Shown here piece by piece: positions 30,611 to 39,010 of a stretch of 39,010 nt of DNA. Below the pieces are notes generated by a model, which saw only the letters and a program-made list of their open reading frames with translations, was not told where the DNA came from and did not search any database. Numbering within the stretch: position 1 is the stretch's first letter; every line of letters begins with the position of its first letter. Source of the stretch: Chara braunii (lineage: Eukaryota; Streptophyta; Charophyceae; Charales; Characeae); the NCBI GenBank assembly GCA_003427395.1, contig BFEA01000079.1, positions 1,715,485 through 1,754,494 on the forward strand. Reading direction: 5' to 3'. The position numbers were made by a program, and so were the translations under genes.

Positions 30611-32330
30611 GACTGCTATGATTATGGTATGATTTCGGATGCTGGAGCTGGATACAAGCAGCCTATGATGGCTCGGCTCATTGGTGGACTTATGTGTCTG
30701 TCGGGCCCAGATTGGCCCCAGTTTTGCATGTATGTGAGTTAAACTTTTAAAATTTCAGTTCATTGCATTGTATCTGGCTTGTCATGTATCAGTCTTGGGA
30801 CACGCCTGGGGGATTGGGAGCCAGTTTATGGGATTTCAGTTCTTGTCTCTTATTGTATTTTATTTAGTCTGAATGACATTTATGAAATGAATGGCTGTGG
30901 GATAAAGTAAACTCTATTTTCTTCCTCTCATAAGTCAGCGCTCAATTGATGGGGCAACCTTCTAGTACGATTGCGTAAGGAGGATTGCCTAGCATCATCT
31001 GGCATAAATTGATTAACTATCTCTGAAAGAGGGTGACATTTAACCTAGTGGAGTGTTCCCTTGGCAAGGGACTCAGCATCGCCGAGACGGGGTTCCTCTC
31101 CAGACGGACTTTCGCGGCTAAACGCTACCAAGCTCTAAAGGGATAGGTAATCAGTCATGTGTCATAATCGATGGAGTGATCTGTCCGATCATGTGATCGG
31201 GCAAAGATCACTTAGCATCACAGCAGATTGAGGCTCGCTGCATTCTTCATGCTGGAAGGAGTGTTCCCACTGCAGCCGTCGGGCTCTCGCAACGGTTCCC
31301 CGGCGAGAGTCTATCCACAGTGGCGTCCCCTGCGGTGTCAGCACTTGCGTCCTTCATGAAGAGGCGAAGAGTTTTGAACTGCGCCTCTTGAGCAAAAGAT
31401 GATTCCCTGAAGCAGGTTCTCACAAGGTCCAGAGGCTAGCTGGGTCAGCGAAGTGTCTGAGCCATAGTGGCAGATAACTTCGGACCCTAGAGTGGCTAGC
31501 CGTTCCTCAGGTCATCATATGGTGATCTGGTCCGCCTGCTAGAAAGGAAGGAGGCATCCTGAGCCTCTCCCAGTCTAAATTCGACATTTGACTGATCAAG
31601 GTGGTGGACTCCTACTATCTCTCTGATCGGGGTGTCTCTCGGGAGCAGTGTCTCTAGGGGCATTCCCTTGGCATCGGGCCAAGCTAGGTATCCACAGCCC
31701 AGCTGACAACAGGGTCATTATGACCTCCTAGCCGACTGTTGCAAAGCTTAGTTGTGGACTCGCTCTGACTCACCAGCAGTGTCTGGTTGGGTGTTGGCTA
31801 GCTCCCCGCACAGTAGCAAGAGTCGGGCGTTAGAAAGAAGTCGAGCGAGTAGACAGAGGTTCTGAAGTCGACTAAAGAGCTTCCGCGCCATGAGCCTGCA
31901 CTCATGGGAGTGAGGGCTTTATTAGGGGTATGCGGCTCCCCGTGAGCTGTTCTGAGCAAGGGCTCAGAGGGTGGTCGGACCGCTATGACTGAGAATCAGG
32001 ACTAACTTTGCTCTACTTGCCGGGTTGGGTCAGCGGAGGAGCCCACCAGGGCGAGCGGGGGCACTCTCGAAAGGCCGAAAGGTAAGACTCTGAGAGTGAG
32101 TGAGGAAGGGGTGTCGGCAAGGGTCTTTAGGAGAGATCCTCTTTCTCGTCTTTTTTTTTAGGCATGACTTGACATTTGTTTTGCAGGTACCCTACAACCA
32201 TACAAAGACAACGGGGTTTGGTAAGACCCGACGGTGAGAGGCACAGAGTCTGCAGACAAAGAGAAAGGAGTTTGGTATGTTCACCCTTTATGAGGCAACC
32301 TTCGTTCTAGATGACCTGGATGATCCTGGA
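30611..32330. other. 1.7-kb region without recognisable genes
   Basis: No frame above about 60 codons and no tandem repeat. A pyrimidine run ending in TTTTTTTTAGG (near 32153) and TTTTGCAGGTA (near 32180) look like splice-acceptor or polypyrimidine sequences on the plus strand. This DNA replaces the expected remainder of RNase H and integrase of the minus-strand element, so it is a candidate inserted or deletion-joined segment. Confidence 0.4.
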
Positions 32331-32373
32331 TGTCTTTCTTTACCATTCTCATCTCGCTGCACAAGCACTCCTC

Positions 32374-32646
32374 CTATGCTATCGGGCCGCCGTCGGCTTC
32401 GATGATGAAGGGTCTCTCCCTTTCATCGTCGAAGTAGGGTACTCCTAATACGACCCCGCCATCTCTTAGCTTATCTTGAAGTACCCGCGCAACCTTCTTT
32501 CTTTGGTCAGACCATTTTAAACTAGCTCCTTGTCGCACCATCTCTCTAAGGGGCTCGGCTATCTTAGCGAACCCGGGGATGAAGATTCGCCAGAAGTTGC
32601 AGACCCCTAGGAAGCTCTTTACTTCCCCAAGCGTTTTTAGAGGCAT
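32374..32646 (-). pseudogene. RT thumb/connection and start of RNase H, truncated
   Basis: The frame begins PLKTLGEVKSFLGVCNFWRI, the usual sequence after the RT core in Ty3/gypsy Pol, and includes the GxLxWS-type motif (GASLKWSDQ, residues 40-48). It ends at the first RNase H motif, FIIEADGGPIA, where the Asp (about residue 85) is the first catalytic residue. A one-base deletion then ends the frame; another frame continues GGVLVQRDENGKE for a few codons to about 32330, after which homology vanishes. The remaining RNase H catalytic residues and integrase are missing. Confidence 0.8.
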
Positions 32647-33280
32647 AGGCCAGTTCAGGGCTTCTTCCTTCCAAGAAGCACCTAAAACCCAAGATCGTTA
32701 CCTCCATTTGGAACATTAGTGATTTCGGCTCGATAACTGTTAGGTTGTATTTAGCCAACCTTTCTAGTACTTTCGCTACTCCCAGCGCATGTTCCCATAC
32801 TAACTGGCTGACTCGACCATCCACTAAAGTCTCATCCTTTTCCTTTGGTCCTTTAACTGGATTGTCGTCAATGTATGGAAATGTAACCTCTGGGAATATG
32901 TCCTCCATGATCTTCAGCATGTCTCGCTGAACGATCGCGACCTCATTCGTCCGCCCTTGAGGCACCACACACATTTGTATGAGGCCTCTCGGTGTATGCA
33001 TGGCGGTCATAGGCCGACTAGTAGGGTCTATCGGGAACTGGTCATAGCCAGAGTACAAGTCTATTAGGGAGTAGATGCTCCTTCCGACAAAATACTCGGC
33101 CAACAGATCCGCGTCGGGCAAACTACCTGCATCGTGAACAGTTACCGAATTCAACTTTTGCAAGTTCTGTATCCAGCGCAGGCCACCACCTGGCTTCCAA
33201 AAGCAAAACCAGTGATTGGCGTAAGCTCCATCAGCTGGTTCCGCAACGTTGGAGACGATCCTCTGGTTTATGTACTCCAT
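32564..33280 (-). pseudogene. Ty3/gypsy reverse transcriptase domain
   Basis: 238 codons cover the RT palm and fingers. Visible motifs: WFCFWKPGGGLRWIQNLQKLN (residues 24-44), HDAGSLP (49-55), YSLIDLYSGYDQFPID with the first catalytic Asp (D74), RPMTAMHTPRGL (89-100), PQGRTNEV (107-114) and the catalytic YIDD (136-139), followed by NPVKGP. The DAG..LP and YIDDxPVKGP signatures differ from the commonest plant gypsy clades and recall lineages I know best from basidiomycete fungi. The upstream frame ends with a stop just before the ATG, so a frameshift separates it from the protease-linker frame. The C-terminal few residues run out of frame before 32646. Confidence 0.9.
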
Positions 33281-33612
33281 TACCTATTTTTCTTTCTTTT
33301 GAGCGTACTTTGTGGTCTATCATTCCAAGGTGTGTGAGGAACGGTCCAGATCTTGACCATCTTGATCATGTCAACGTCCAGTCGTCCCCTCTCCTCATCA
33401 TTGAAGGAAAAGGCACCACTGTACTTCTGACATAATTCACATATGAAATCCCTCTCAGCCGGCAGAAGGAAGTCATCGGCTCCTACCTTCATTATCTTCA
33501 ACCTCTCTGGGGTAATTCTCCCTCCTTTTAATGCAGCCTCTCTTAATCTTTTAATTATCTTTCTCTCCTTCTTTAATGCCTCATTGTAATCTTTCTCTAT
33601 CAAAACTGTCAC
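33280..33612 (-). pseudogene. Pol linker between protease and RT
   Basis: The frame is Lys/Arg-rich (for example EKDYNEALKKERKIIKRLR), then has GADDFLLPAERDFICELCQK and a segment ending TVPHTPW. This is the conserved lead-in to RT, with the VPHxPW motif about 20 residues before RT begins. It is joined to the upstream frame through a one-base shift near 33672 at a T6 run on the minus strand. Function: connector and N-terminal extension of RT. Confidence 0.75.
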
Positions 33613-33662
33613 CGGATTCTTCTTAACGCCCTTGCGCTTATACTTCCTCTTAGATCCGGTGA

Positions 33663-33956
33663 CTATTTTCCTAAAAAACGACCAGTTGTTGAGAAGGTGA
33701 GTTGCATTGTGTCAGCTTTTGCTGCCCTCACAGCATCCTTGAACCTCTCCATCTCTCTCTTGTCGCCCAACTTCTTTTCTTTATCCAGGAGTTTGAGCAT
33801 CTTACCTATATCATTTACTCTAATTGTTGTCTTCTCGTATATTATTCCACTTTCTTTCAGTTTTGTCTGTACTTCCTCAATCAACTTGTCAGATTCGTCA
33901 TGCTTGAGAGAGTTAACATGTCGCTGATGACGAGGATGATGCCTATCACTTATCAC
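33663..33956 (-). pseudogene. Pol coding segment after protease
   Basis: A 97-codon lysine/glutamate-rich frame, predicted helical (for example KLIEEVQTKLKESGIIYEK), in the same frame as gag-protease and lying between protease and the RT linker. No domain name is assigned. It may be a spacer specific to this lineage. Confidence 0.6.
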
Positions 33957-33959
33957 AAA

Positions 33960-34424
33960 AGTCTATTCTTGACCATTGTTAAGATCCTGGAGAGAAAGTC
34001 AGGCTGCCCCATCATGGTCAAAGAACACACAAGCCTCCATTCTATGTAGGAAAGGGGCTCCGAGAATACAGTCATGATCCAAGTTGGGGACCACAAAACA
34101 GAGGATCTCGGCCTGTAGAGTTCAAATCCGAATAGGCAAGTCATCAATGTAACCTTCCAAAGGCAGGAATCCAACTATATTGGAGAGCTAGTGGCTGGTT
34201 TTCCTATCTATTCCAAGTCCACATAATCTCATTGTGGTCGAGGACATAAGCACCATCTCAGCCCCAGAGTCCACTAGGGCTCTAACCTTCACGTCATTCA
34301 CAGAGATATTCAAGTATCCACACGACATGTTACCAAACCTCATCTTGGTACCAGGCGGGGCTTTTTCCACATGCTGAGGAAAGAGTCTTAGGCTATTGAT
34401 TTCTACCTTCCGCCTTTCAACCAT
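33960..34424 (-). pseudogene. Retropepsin-type protease
   Basis: The catalytic loop is VRALVDSGAEMVLMS, with the active-site Asp at residue 52 of the frame (near 34271). The second conserved element, DCILGAPFL, lies near 34053-34073. Stops in the same frame at 34188-34190 (TAG) and 34122-34124 (TGA) interrupt the domain. The family is aspartic, acts as a dimer and cleaves the Gag-Pol polyprotein. It is fused in frame to Gag upstream. Confidence 0.85.
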
Positions 34425-35925
34425 CTTTTTAAGTTCTTCTCTAAACTTAGGTACCTAGGCTACCGCTTCTTTCCAGGATAGGGTGATCTTGGTCTCTTCG
34501 AGTGATTTCTTTACTACTTCATCTATCGAGATCCCTTTCTCGGCTTCAGATCTCAAGACCACCCTTCACTTTTTCCCGGCAGCTTCCTTTCCTTTCCCTT
34601 TCTTCACTAGGTCCTTGGTCCCATCTATCAGCTGGTCTAGCTCTCTTTGAGCCTTCTCTCGCTTTTTCTCTTCGACCTTTTTTTTGCTGATATGGAATAC
34701 ATTCAGGTTTTGACTTCCACGATTGTCGTCTCGAGCCACTATCTCCGAAGGTAGCATACCATCAAAGGTGATAACATTAACTCTAGTCTTCTTCTTTATA
34801 TCCTTATTGGCCCTAGCCTGTTCTAGGATAACTGCTCGCATCCCTCCTTTGACTATGAAATCTATCTTGTTTCAATTGGCATCACAGACGTGCCCATTGA
34901 CTTTCTTCTTGACAATCCCTTCTTCGAGTTCCTTCTCTAGTATAGGGCACCGAGTTATGGTATGGTCTTCCTCGTCACAATAATAACATCGGAAGGGGCT
35001 ATCTCTCCTTTGTCAATCTCGACTCTTATTATCTTTCTTCCAATCCCGGTCGCGCTTCTTCTTTTGTCTCTCTTTTCTCCTTCGTCTAGCGTCATCATCA
35101 CTACTCTCACCCTCACTCTCACGATCTTCCTTTTGTTTCTCCCTCTTTCTTTCTACCTTACCTTCTTCGGCTCCAACAAGTGCTTCAGTTGTTGGGGCAG
35201 GAAGGGTTAACTTTTCGAAGCTACCAAGCTTAACGAAAAGACCAAGGATCTCTTCTGCCTTCAAGTTTCCTCCCGTAGCTGCCTCAACATTTCCTTCTCT
35301 TGCACTAGTGATTGCTTTCATCTGTTCCAGAGACCACTTCCGGTTTGACACCGAAGGTAGTTCACGGACCATCTCAACCACTTCATCCCACTTCAGAGGA
35401 TAATGAGCAGCGCGGCTTACCACACTCTTTCTTTCACCCTCTGCAAAATTAGTTAGCAGGACATGACACTTCTGGGCCTCATCTAGGAAGGGTACTCTCC
35501 GCGCAACCCGCTCAAAATCCTCTAGGAATTGATCAAGGGTTGCATATTTAGAGTGTCACACTTCCAATAAATTTTGCATAGTTGTTGGAACGTCCTTGTG
35601 TCGTTTTCGTCACCGACACCCTCATCTTCGGTTCAACATAGGCCAGCAGGTCTTTCAACTTCTGTTTGTCAGACCAACCGTGGCTCATACCGAAGACATC
35701 ATAGTCTTCCAAGAACTCCCTAACCTTGGTTCCATCAAAGCAGGGTATATTCTCTGGAGGTACTTTGGCTCTCGGAAGATCTAACCGGATATTCATAGTA
35801 TCCATCCCGGTCTTCATCACCTCTATCCTGTTCAACATTTCTTGTAGAACAGTGGTAGTGGTCACTTCTCCGTCACATGCGGAGGAACTAGCAAGGTTCT
35901 GCCTTGTGTCCGGTCCCCTGATCAT
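34425..35925 (-). pseudogene. Gag with CCHC zinc knuckle, broken
   Basis: An ATG at 35925 opens a capsid-like N-terminus with CFDGTKVREFLEDYDVF and GWSDKQKLKDLLAYVEP, typical of Ty3/gypsy Gag; that frame ends at 35548. The capsid part resumes in another frame near 35540 (YATLDQFLEDFERVARRVPF), followed by an acidic/Lys-Arg-rich hinge (35150-35015). The zinc knuckle CYYCDEEDHTITRC (C-x2-C-x4-H-x4-C) lies near 34950-34995. In-frame stops occur at 35013-35015, 34872-34874, 34566-34568 and 34455-34457. Gag packages the RNA and forms particles. The start could also be further upstream, because the frame overlaps the end of the preceding accessory ORF. Confidence 0.85.
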
Positions 35926-35950
35926 CTTCCCTAGCTTACTAGTCAAGCTC

Positions 35951-36373
35951 CTAGTTCTTTCTGAACTTTTTCTCTCTTATGATTACGTTTAAAATCGGTT
36001 TCCAGTTTCTGCCGTCAGTAAAACTTCCCGGCAAAATCGGTTCAGGAATCCTGTCAAACACAATCGGTGCTATGTTACTAACTACTCTTGCTCCTTTTCG
36101 TTCTAACTCTCTTCTTTCTAAACCAATTACACTACTGATCCAATTATGAAGAGATTCACGATCTGTCCCCTTCTCCCTTAGTGAAGGGACATAGGGCCGG
36201 ATATTATACTCACCAGTGTCGAGGAACTTCACTACAAGGACATACGCCTTCCCAGGGGCATGCTTCTCCTCCATGGATATGCAGCGCTCTATCTTGTAGG
36301 GAAAAGTTTCTCCACTGGTAAATGGAACCAAGGCGTCTAGTGCTGTCGTGACTGCCGGACAGTAACCAGACAT
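35951..36373 (-). CDS. Accessory ORF copy E (between PBS and gag)
   Basis: An ATG-started, fully open frame of 140 codons lies directly upstream of gag, with its stop overlapping the gag frame by a few bases. It shares the family signatures: GETFPYKIERC (about residues 21-31), a YVLVVKFLDTGEYNIRPYV beta-rich core (44-62), an Arg/Glu-rich helix, a P-x-P-rich turn, and DGRNWKPILN near the C-terminus. The family is not one I recognise. Conservation with copies A, B and D suggests a duplicated small protein under coding constraint. A role as a Gag-like or RNA-binding accessory is only a guess. Confidence 0.8.
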   Translation of the reverse strand: MSGYCPAVTTALDALVPFTSGETFPYKIERCISMEEKHAPGKAYVLVVKFLDTGEYNIRPYVPSLREKGTDRESLHNWISSVIGLERRELERKGARVVSNIAPIVFDRIPEPILPGSFTDGRNWKPILNVIIREKKFRKN

Positions 36374-36417
36374 TGCCTAGTCCCTAACGACCCCCATGAT
36401 CCGTCTAATCCTATCCA

Positions 36418-36927
36418 GTGCCTGAATCGTCAATGTTGACACTACCCCACTTCCTATCTCTCAAAACGGCATTAAGAATAGGCTCCCAGTCCTCACCATT
36501 GACGAAGCTATCTGGAATAGGAGGACTTGGAAAACCCTCGTACTCAGCAGGTTCCACACTCCAGGTAACTTTCTTAACCTTTCTTCTTGAGCTCGTCTCT
36601 ATATTTACAGACGTGACTAAGTGCCCACTCGTGACACCCAGTATACCGCCGCCAAATCTTTCTAGTCACTGGAGTGTATATACGTACGTCATATTCATTG
36701 GTCTCTGGGAAGCGAGTTACTAACACATACACTTTCTCCTCTGCCTCAGGTATGGTTGAGACAGTGTATCTCTCAATCTCATAAGGAAATGTTCCTCCTA
36801 CCGTGAGGGACTCTAAATCCCAGAGTAGGCGCGAGATAACCGAAGAATTAATATCTGGTAGTTCCTTTCCTTCAGCCTTCTCCCAACTATGCCTGCTTCC
36901 CAGGAAACCAGCATACTCATCGGCCAT
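36418..36927 (-). pseudogene. Accessory ORF copy D, frameshifted
   Basis: A natural start is ATG at 36927; the open frame itself begins further up, near 37071. It has VGGTFPYEIERY, VYVLVTRFPETNEYDVR and a tyrosine/lysine-rich helix. The frame stops at 36574, but the expected C-terminus continues one base out of register (VTWSVEPAEYEGFPSPPIP, then NGEDWEPILNAVLRDRKW) down to about 36430. The shift is in an A/G run. It is otherwise the same protein type as copies A, B and E. Sequencing error or a recent mutation could explain the single shift. Confidence 0.75.
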
Positions 36928-37079
36928 AACAAGCTTCTTTCCATTGTCAGGTGAGGGAAAATTCAGAAGAAGCCTCGTCTTGGACTTCAAATCGTCGAAC
37001 AAAGGTGTCGAGAAACAGCGTCTTTGGTCGCATGACCAAGTCATTCTCTCTTGCTTTACCAACCACGGCAATAGTTTCT

Positions 37080-37420
37080 AGAAGAGGCGCTCAGTCTCTC
37101 CTGTCAGTGAAGCTATTCGTAGTCAGAAAACTAGGGAGTCTTTCAAATTGCCTGACTCGTTTCCCCCAAGTCACTTTCTCATGCAAGTAGTTCCCTTATC
37201 CTCGAGAGGTGAATGTACACTTTCCTCAGACACTCTAAATAACCTTCTTCCTCTTTTATTCCTTCCTGAGAATAAACCCTCACGTCAAGTTCGTTGGTCT
37301 TGAGCCGACCATTGGAACATAGAATACTAAACGCCCTTCCTTACAGACGTCGTATCTCAGTACCTCGAACGGGCTATCAGTCTCAGTTACTTTATCTAAC
37401 CATTCTCTACCAATGGTCAC
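37080..37420 (-). pseudogene. Accessory ORF copy C, decayed
   Basis: This copy is recognisable only when frames are followed by eye: TETDSPFEVLRYDV, then NELDVRVYSQEG in a second frame, then EKVTWGKRVRQFERLPSF and SFTDRRD in a third. The order and spacing match the FPY core, the DVR.Y strand, the VTW..FER.PS turn and the DG.(D/N)W motif of the intact copies. At least two frameshifts and several stops make it a pseudogene. Confidence 0.65.
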
Positions 37421-37822
37421 AGTCGCAATTGACGTAGAGTTTTCACATTCCAATATCGTTGCCTTGGGCTGCTTCTAACGCCTCTAGCCAGACTGTCCGC
37501 AGGATGCTGTCTATAAAGGATGGTCTCATCACTCGCATGCAGCATCACTCTCTTGTCATCCGAACTCTTGCAATCCATCAAATGCCTAATCTTAGTCTGA
37601 TCCGTAATTGCTCTAAAAGCAGCCGCCCGCATAAGCTCAAGGTAGTGCTCTACCATGCCAATCTCATCACGACTACCCAGTTTAGTGTCACATCCTCTCA
37701 CGACTACCCAGTTTAGTGTCACATCCTCTCACGACCCCGATGACAGTTGCTCGTTGCTCATCTAGATAGACCTCGAAGCAGAAACTCTCTCCGTCATCAG
37801 GAGTGTAGACATCTCTTGGCAT
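37420..37822 (-). pseudogene. Divergent accessory ORF (B'), broken by a 31-bp duplication
   Basis: An ATG at 37822, only four bases below the end of copy B, opens a frame with GESFCFEVYLDEQRATVIGVV, then breaks at a perfect 31-bp tandem duplication (37671-37701 and 37702-37732). Beyond it the reading continues as 37722-37417 with RDEIGMVEHYLELMRAAAF. The beta-like core vaguely resembles the family but lacks the FPY and DG.W motifs, so it may be a distant paralogue or a different small protein. Confidence 0.55.
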
Positions 37823-37825
37823 GAT

Positions 37826-38221
37826 TCACCACACTCGGTCCCTAAGTACCGCGTTGAGGATTGGTCCCCAGTCCTTCCCGTCGAAGAAGCTAGCGGGCAC
37901 AGGCGGACTTGGGAATCTCTCAAACTCTCTAGGCAGGACACTCCAAGTCACTTCCTTCCCTCGTTCTCTCAACAACAGCCTTTCATCCAGGACATACTCA
38001 GCAGCAGCTATCCAACATGTTTCATAATCGATCCCTCTCCTTTTCTCAGCAGATACGTATGACCTCACATCATAGTCATCCGTATCAAGAAACCGAGCTA
38101 CAAGGACGTACAAGATCACTGAATCGTGCTCACAAGTCACACACCTCTCAATGACGTACGGGAAGGCACCCCCAACCGTGATCCTAGTCAGCGCCTCTAT
38201 AGCTTTCGTTACTGCTAACAT
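37826..38221 (-). CDS. Accessory ORF copy B
   Basis: An ATG-started, uninterrupted frame of 131 codons beginning seven bases after the stop of copy A. Motifs: VGGAFPYVIERCVTC (residues 16-30), LYVLVARFLDTDDYDVRSYV (37-56), a charged helix with ERLLLRERGKEVTWSVLP, then FERFPSPPVPASFFDG and DWGPILNAVLRDRVW at the C-terminus. The length, start and both ends match copy A. No signal peptide or membrane segment. The family is unknown; the strict motif spacing indicates a folded domain. Confidence 0.85.
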   Translation of the reverse strand: MLAVTKAIEALTRITVGGAFPYVIERCVTCEHDSVILYVLVARFLDTDDYDVRSYVSAEKRRGIDYETCWIAAAEYVLDERLLLRERGKEVTWSVLPREFERFPSPPVPASFFDGKDWGPILNAVLRDRVW

Positions 38222-38228
38222 TGGCTAC

Positions 38229-38627
38229 TTACCAGGTTTGCCTCCTCAGTGCTGCATTAATGATTGGTTGCCAGTTCCTACCATCACACAATCCTTTAGG
38301 TACTGGCGGGGTAGGAATTCTCTCATAAATCCTAGGCAGTAAACTCCAACTCGCTTCTATCCCTTGTCGTCTCAATTGATCCCTCTCTACTTTGACACAC
38401 CTCAGTATGACATCCCAGTTGGTAAATAAACTCGGATCCCGATCAATCCCTTCTAGGATGTAGGGTCGAATCTCACAGTCATCACTGTCAAGGAATCTAG
38501 AGACAAGCACATGCACAGTCGTTGTACTTTTCATACAAGTAATGCATTTGACAAACATATAAGGGAAGGCACCACCGCAGGTGACATCAGCTACGGCTTC
38601 TATGACATTATACTCTTCAGTCATCAT
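38229..38627 (-). CDS. Accessory ORF copy A (first after the leader)
   Basis: An intact ATG frame of 132 codons, the first ORF downstream of the PBS and a 250-nt leader. It carries CGGAFPYMFVKCITC (17-31), VHVLVSRFLDSDDCEIRPY (38-56), a helix with ERDQLRRQGIEASWSLLP, YERIPTPPVP, and CDGRNWQPIINAALRRQTW at the end. Its identity with copy B is clear at motif level, but the two differ at many positions, so they are old duplicates with coding conservation. Function unknown. Confidence 0.85.
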   Translation of the reverse strand: MMTEEYNVIEAVADVTCGGAFPYMFVKCITCMKSTTTVHVLVSRFLDSDDCEIRPYILEGIDRDPSLFTNWDVILRCVKVERDQLRRQGIEASWSLLPRIYERIPTPPVPKGLCDGRNWQPIINAALRRQTW

Positions 38628-38874
38628 CTGGTTTCTGACTTATGAACTTCTCAAGCGAAGGATCCAGAAAACAAATTTCAAACCCTTGCTTGCAGGTCTG
38701 AATCACTTCAGATAGACTTCCACAAGAGGCCCCTCCTCTCGAGCCTCCCCTAGCCGAAAGTCTTTCTGACCTGAGCCAGATCTTGTACGATTTATGTTAG
38801 ACTGTTGCCTAGTCACAGAATATTGTGACCAAGGTCCGCTCCCAGGAACTCAACAGGAACTCAAAGTTTTTGAG
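38628..38874 (-). other. Untranslated leader of the retroelement
   Basis: About 250 nt between PBS and the first accessory ORF, without a usable long frame. Packaging or translation signals would be expected here, but none is recognised. Confidence 0.6.
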
Positions 38875-38892
38875 TCCCCGGCAACGGCGCCA
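38875..38892 (-). other. Primer-binding site, tRNA-Asp
   Basis: On the minus strand this reads TGGCGCCGTTGCCGGGGA, the full complement of the 3' end (including CCA) that I recall for plant tRNA-Asp. It lies four bases inside the LTR end, the normal distance. It fixes the element's strand and the inner LTR border, and is the best clue to a green-lineage host. Confidence 0.88.
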
Positions 38893-38896
38893 TTTT

Positions 38897-39010
38897 TGTC
38901 GCGCCCCCACTGTTTCAAAGGTCTGGTTGGATATCCTTCCCCGGACCGAGCTCAGTGGGTTGGAGGACTGGCAGGCTGTCACGCATGATTTTGATAGGTA
39001 TAAAAATAAA
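38897..39010 (-). repeat. 5' LTR inner end, cut by the window edge
   Basis: On the minus strand the LTR ends in CA just before the PBS spacer; on the plus strand it begins TGTCGCGCCCCC. The visible 114 bp matches 22994-23107 with two substitutions. The full length of the LTR lies beyond the window. Confidence 0.88.

Larger units (their letters stand above)
22994..39010 (-). mobile_element. Ty3/gypsy LTR retrotransposon, minus strand, degenerate and partial
   Basis: Read from right to left the order is: 5' LTR edge (38897-39010, cut by the window), tRNA-Asp PBS, leader, tandem accessory ORFs, gag, protease, RT and the start of RNase H. The pol homology stops near 32330 and no integrase is seen. 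The copy of the LTR edge at 22994-23107 would be the outer end of the 3' LTR if both belong to one element. The 9 kb between pol and that end is filled with repeats and other sequence, possibly nested insertions or a very long 3' region. The left boundary at 22994 is therefore provisional, since 22994 could be an unrelated solo LTR. Multiple stops and frameshifts make this copy non-autonomous. Confidence 0.6.

Noticed and set aside
30327-30632. 101-codon plus-strand repeat ORF
   Set aside because: Open only because the 90-bp repeat is a multiple of three; Cys/Trp/Asp repeats with no start context and an N inside.

Overview
The window is repeat-dense nuclear DNA from a eukaryote, most likely the green lineage (plant or streptophyte alga). 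It carries a Ty3/gypsy LTR retrotransposon whose 18-nt primer-binding site matches the 3' end I recall for plant tRNA-Asp. It also holds many satellites and minisatellites, small inverted-repeat elements, and long stretches with no open frame. Nothing suggests a prokaryotic replicon. I found no intact host gene, tRNA, rRNA or CRISPR array. Two Ns (23767 and 30418) mark a draft assembly, so some frameshifts could be sequencing errors.

Layout, left part (1-22993). 1-760 holds a near-perfect 140-bp hairpin and a short pogo-like inverted-repeat element. 760-2640 is AT-rich, weakly repetitive, without genes. 2641-3560 has a 60-bp duplication, an inverted-repeat module and a pyrimidine tract. 3570-4575 is a satellite of about 170 bp and 4576-6225 is a 90-bp satellite of about 18 units. 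6960-7600 is a 53-bp pyrimidine-rich minisatellite followed by a (CT)n tract. 10945-12415 is an array of about 255-bp units with inverted arms and G-runs. Later come a 121-nt hairpin (14056-14176), a recent 213-bp duplication (15042-15467), a pyrimidine tract, a recent 259-bp duplication of a proline-rich reading frame (17261-17778) and a 154-bp pogo-type MITE (20037-20190). Weak coding-like minus-strand fragments lie at 19596-19967 and 22149-22942.

Right part (22994-39010). A minus-strand Ty3/gypsy element enters from the right edge: partial 5' LTR (38897-39010), tRNA-Asp PBS (38875-38892) and a leader. Then come five or six tandem small ORFs, at least four clearly paralogous (about 130 aa each). 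These are followed by gag with a CCHC knuckle, a DSG protease, reverse transcriptase with YIDD, and the start of RNase H, where the homology stops near 32330. No rest of RNase H and no integrase is visible. A second copy of the LTR edge lies at 22994-23107 with 2 differences in 114 bp and could be the outer end of the 3' LTR. Between the two ends lie unassigned DNA, a plus-strand gag-like ORF (29160-29651), a 45/90-bp array, and a chain of minisatellites (24.6-28.6 kb). Unrelated monomers in that chain are repeatedly built around short perfect stem-loops. A broken minus-strand ORF pair (24634-23515) sits next to the LTR end.

The two most unusual items are the tandem family of accessory ORFs between PBS and gag, and the hairpin-cored minisatellite chain, in which stems are kept while their sequence changes. 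The retroelement copy is dead as read, with several stops and frameshifts, but the first two accessory ORFs are fully open.
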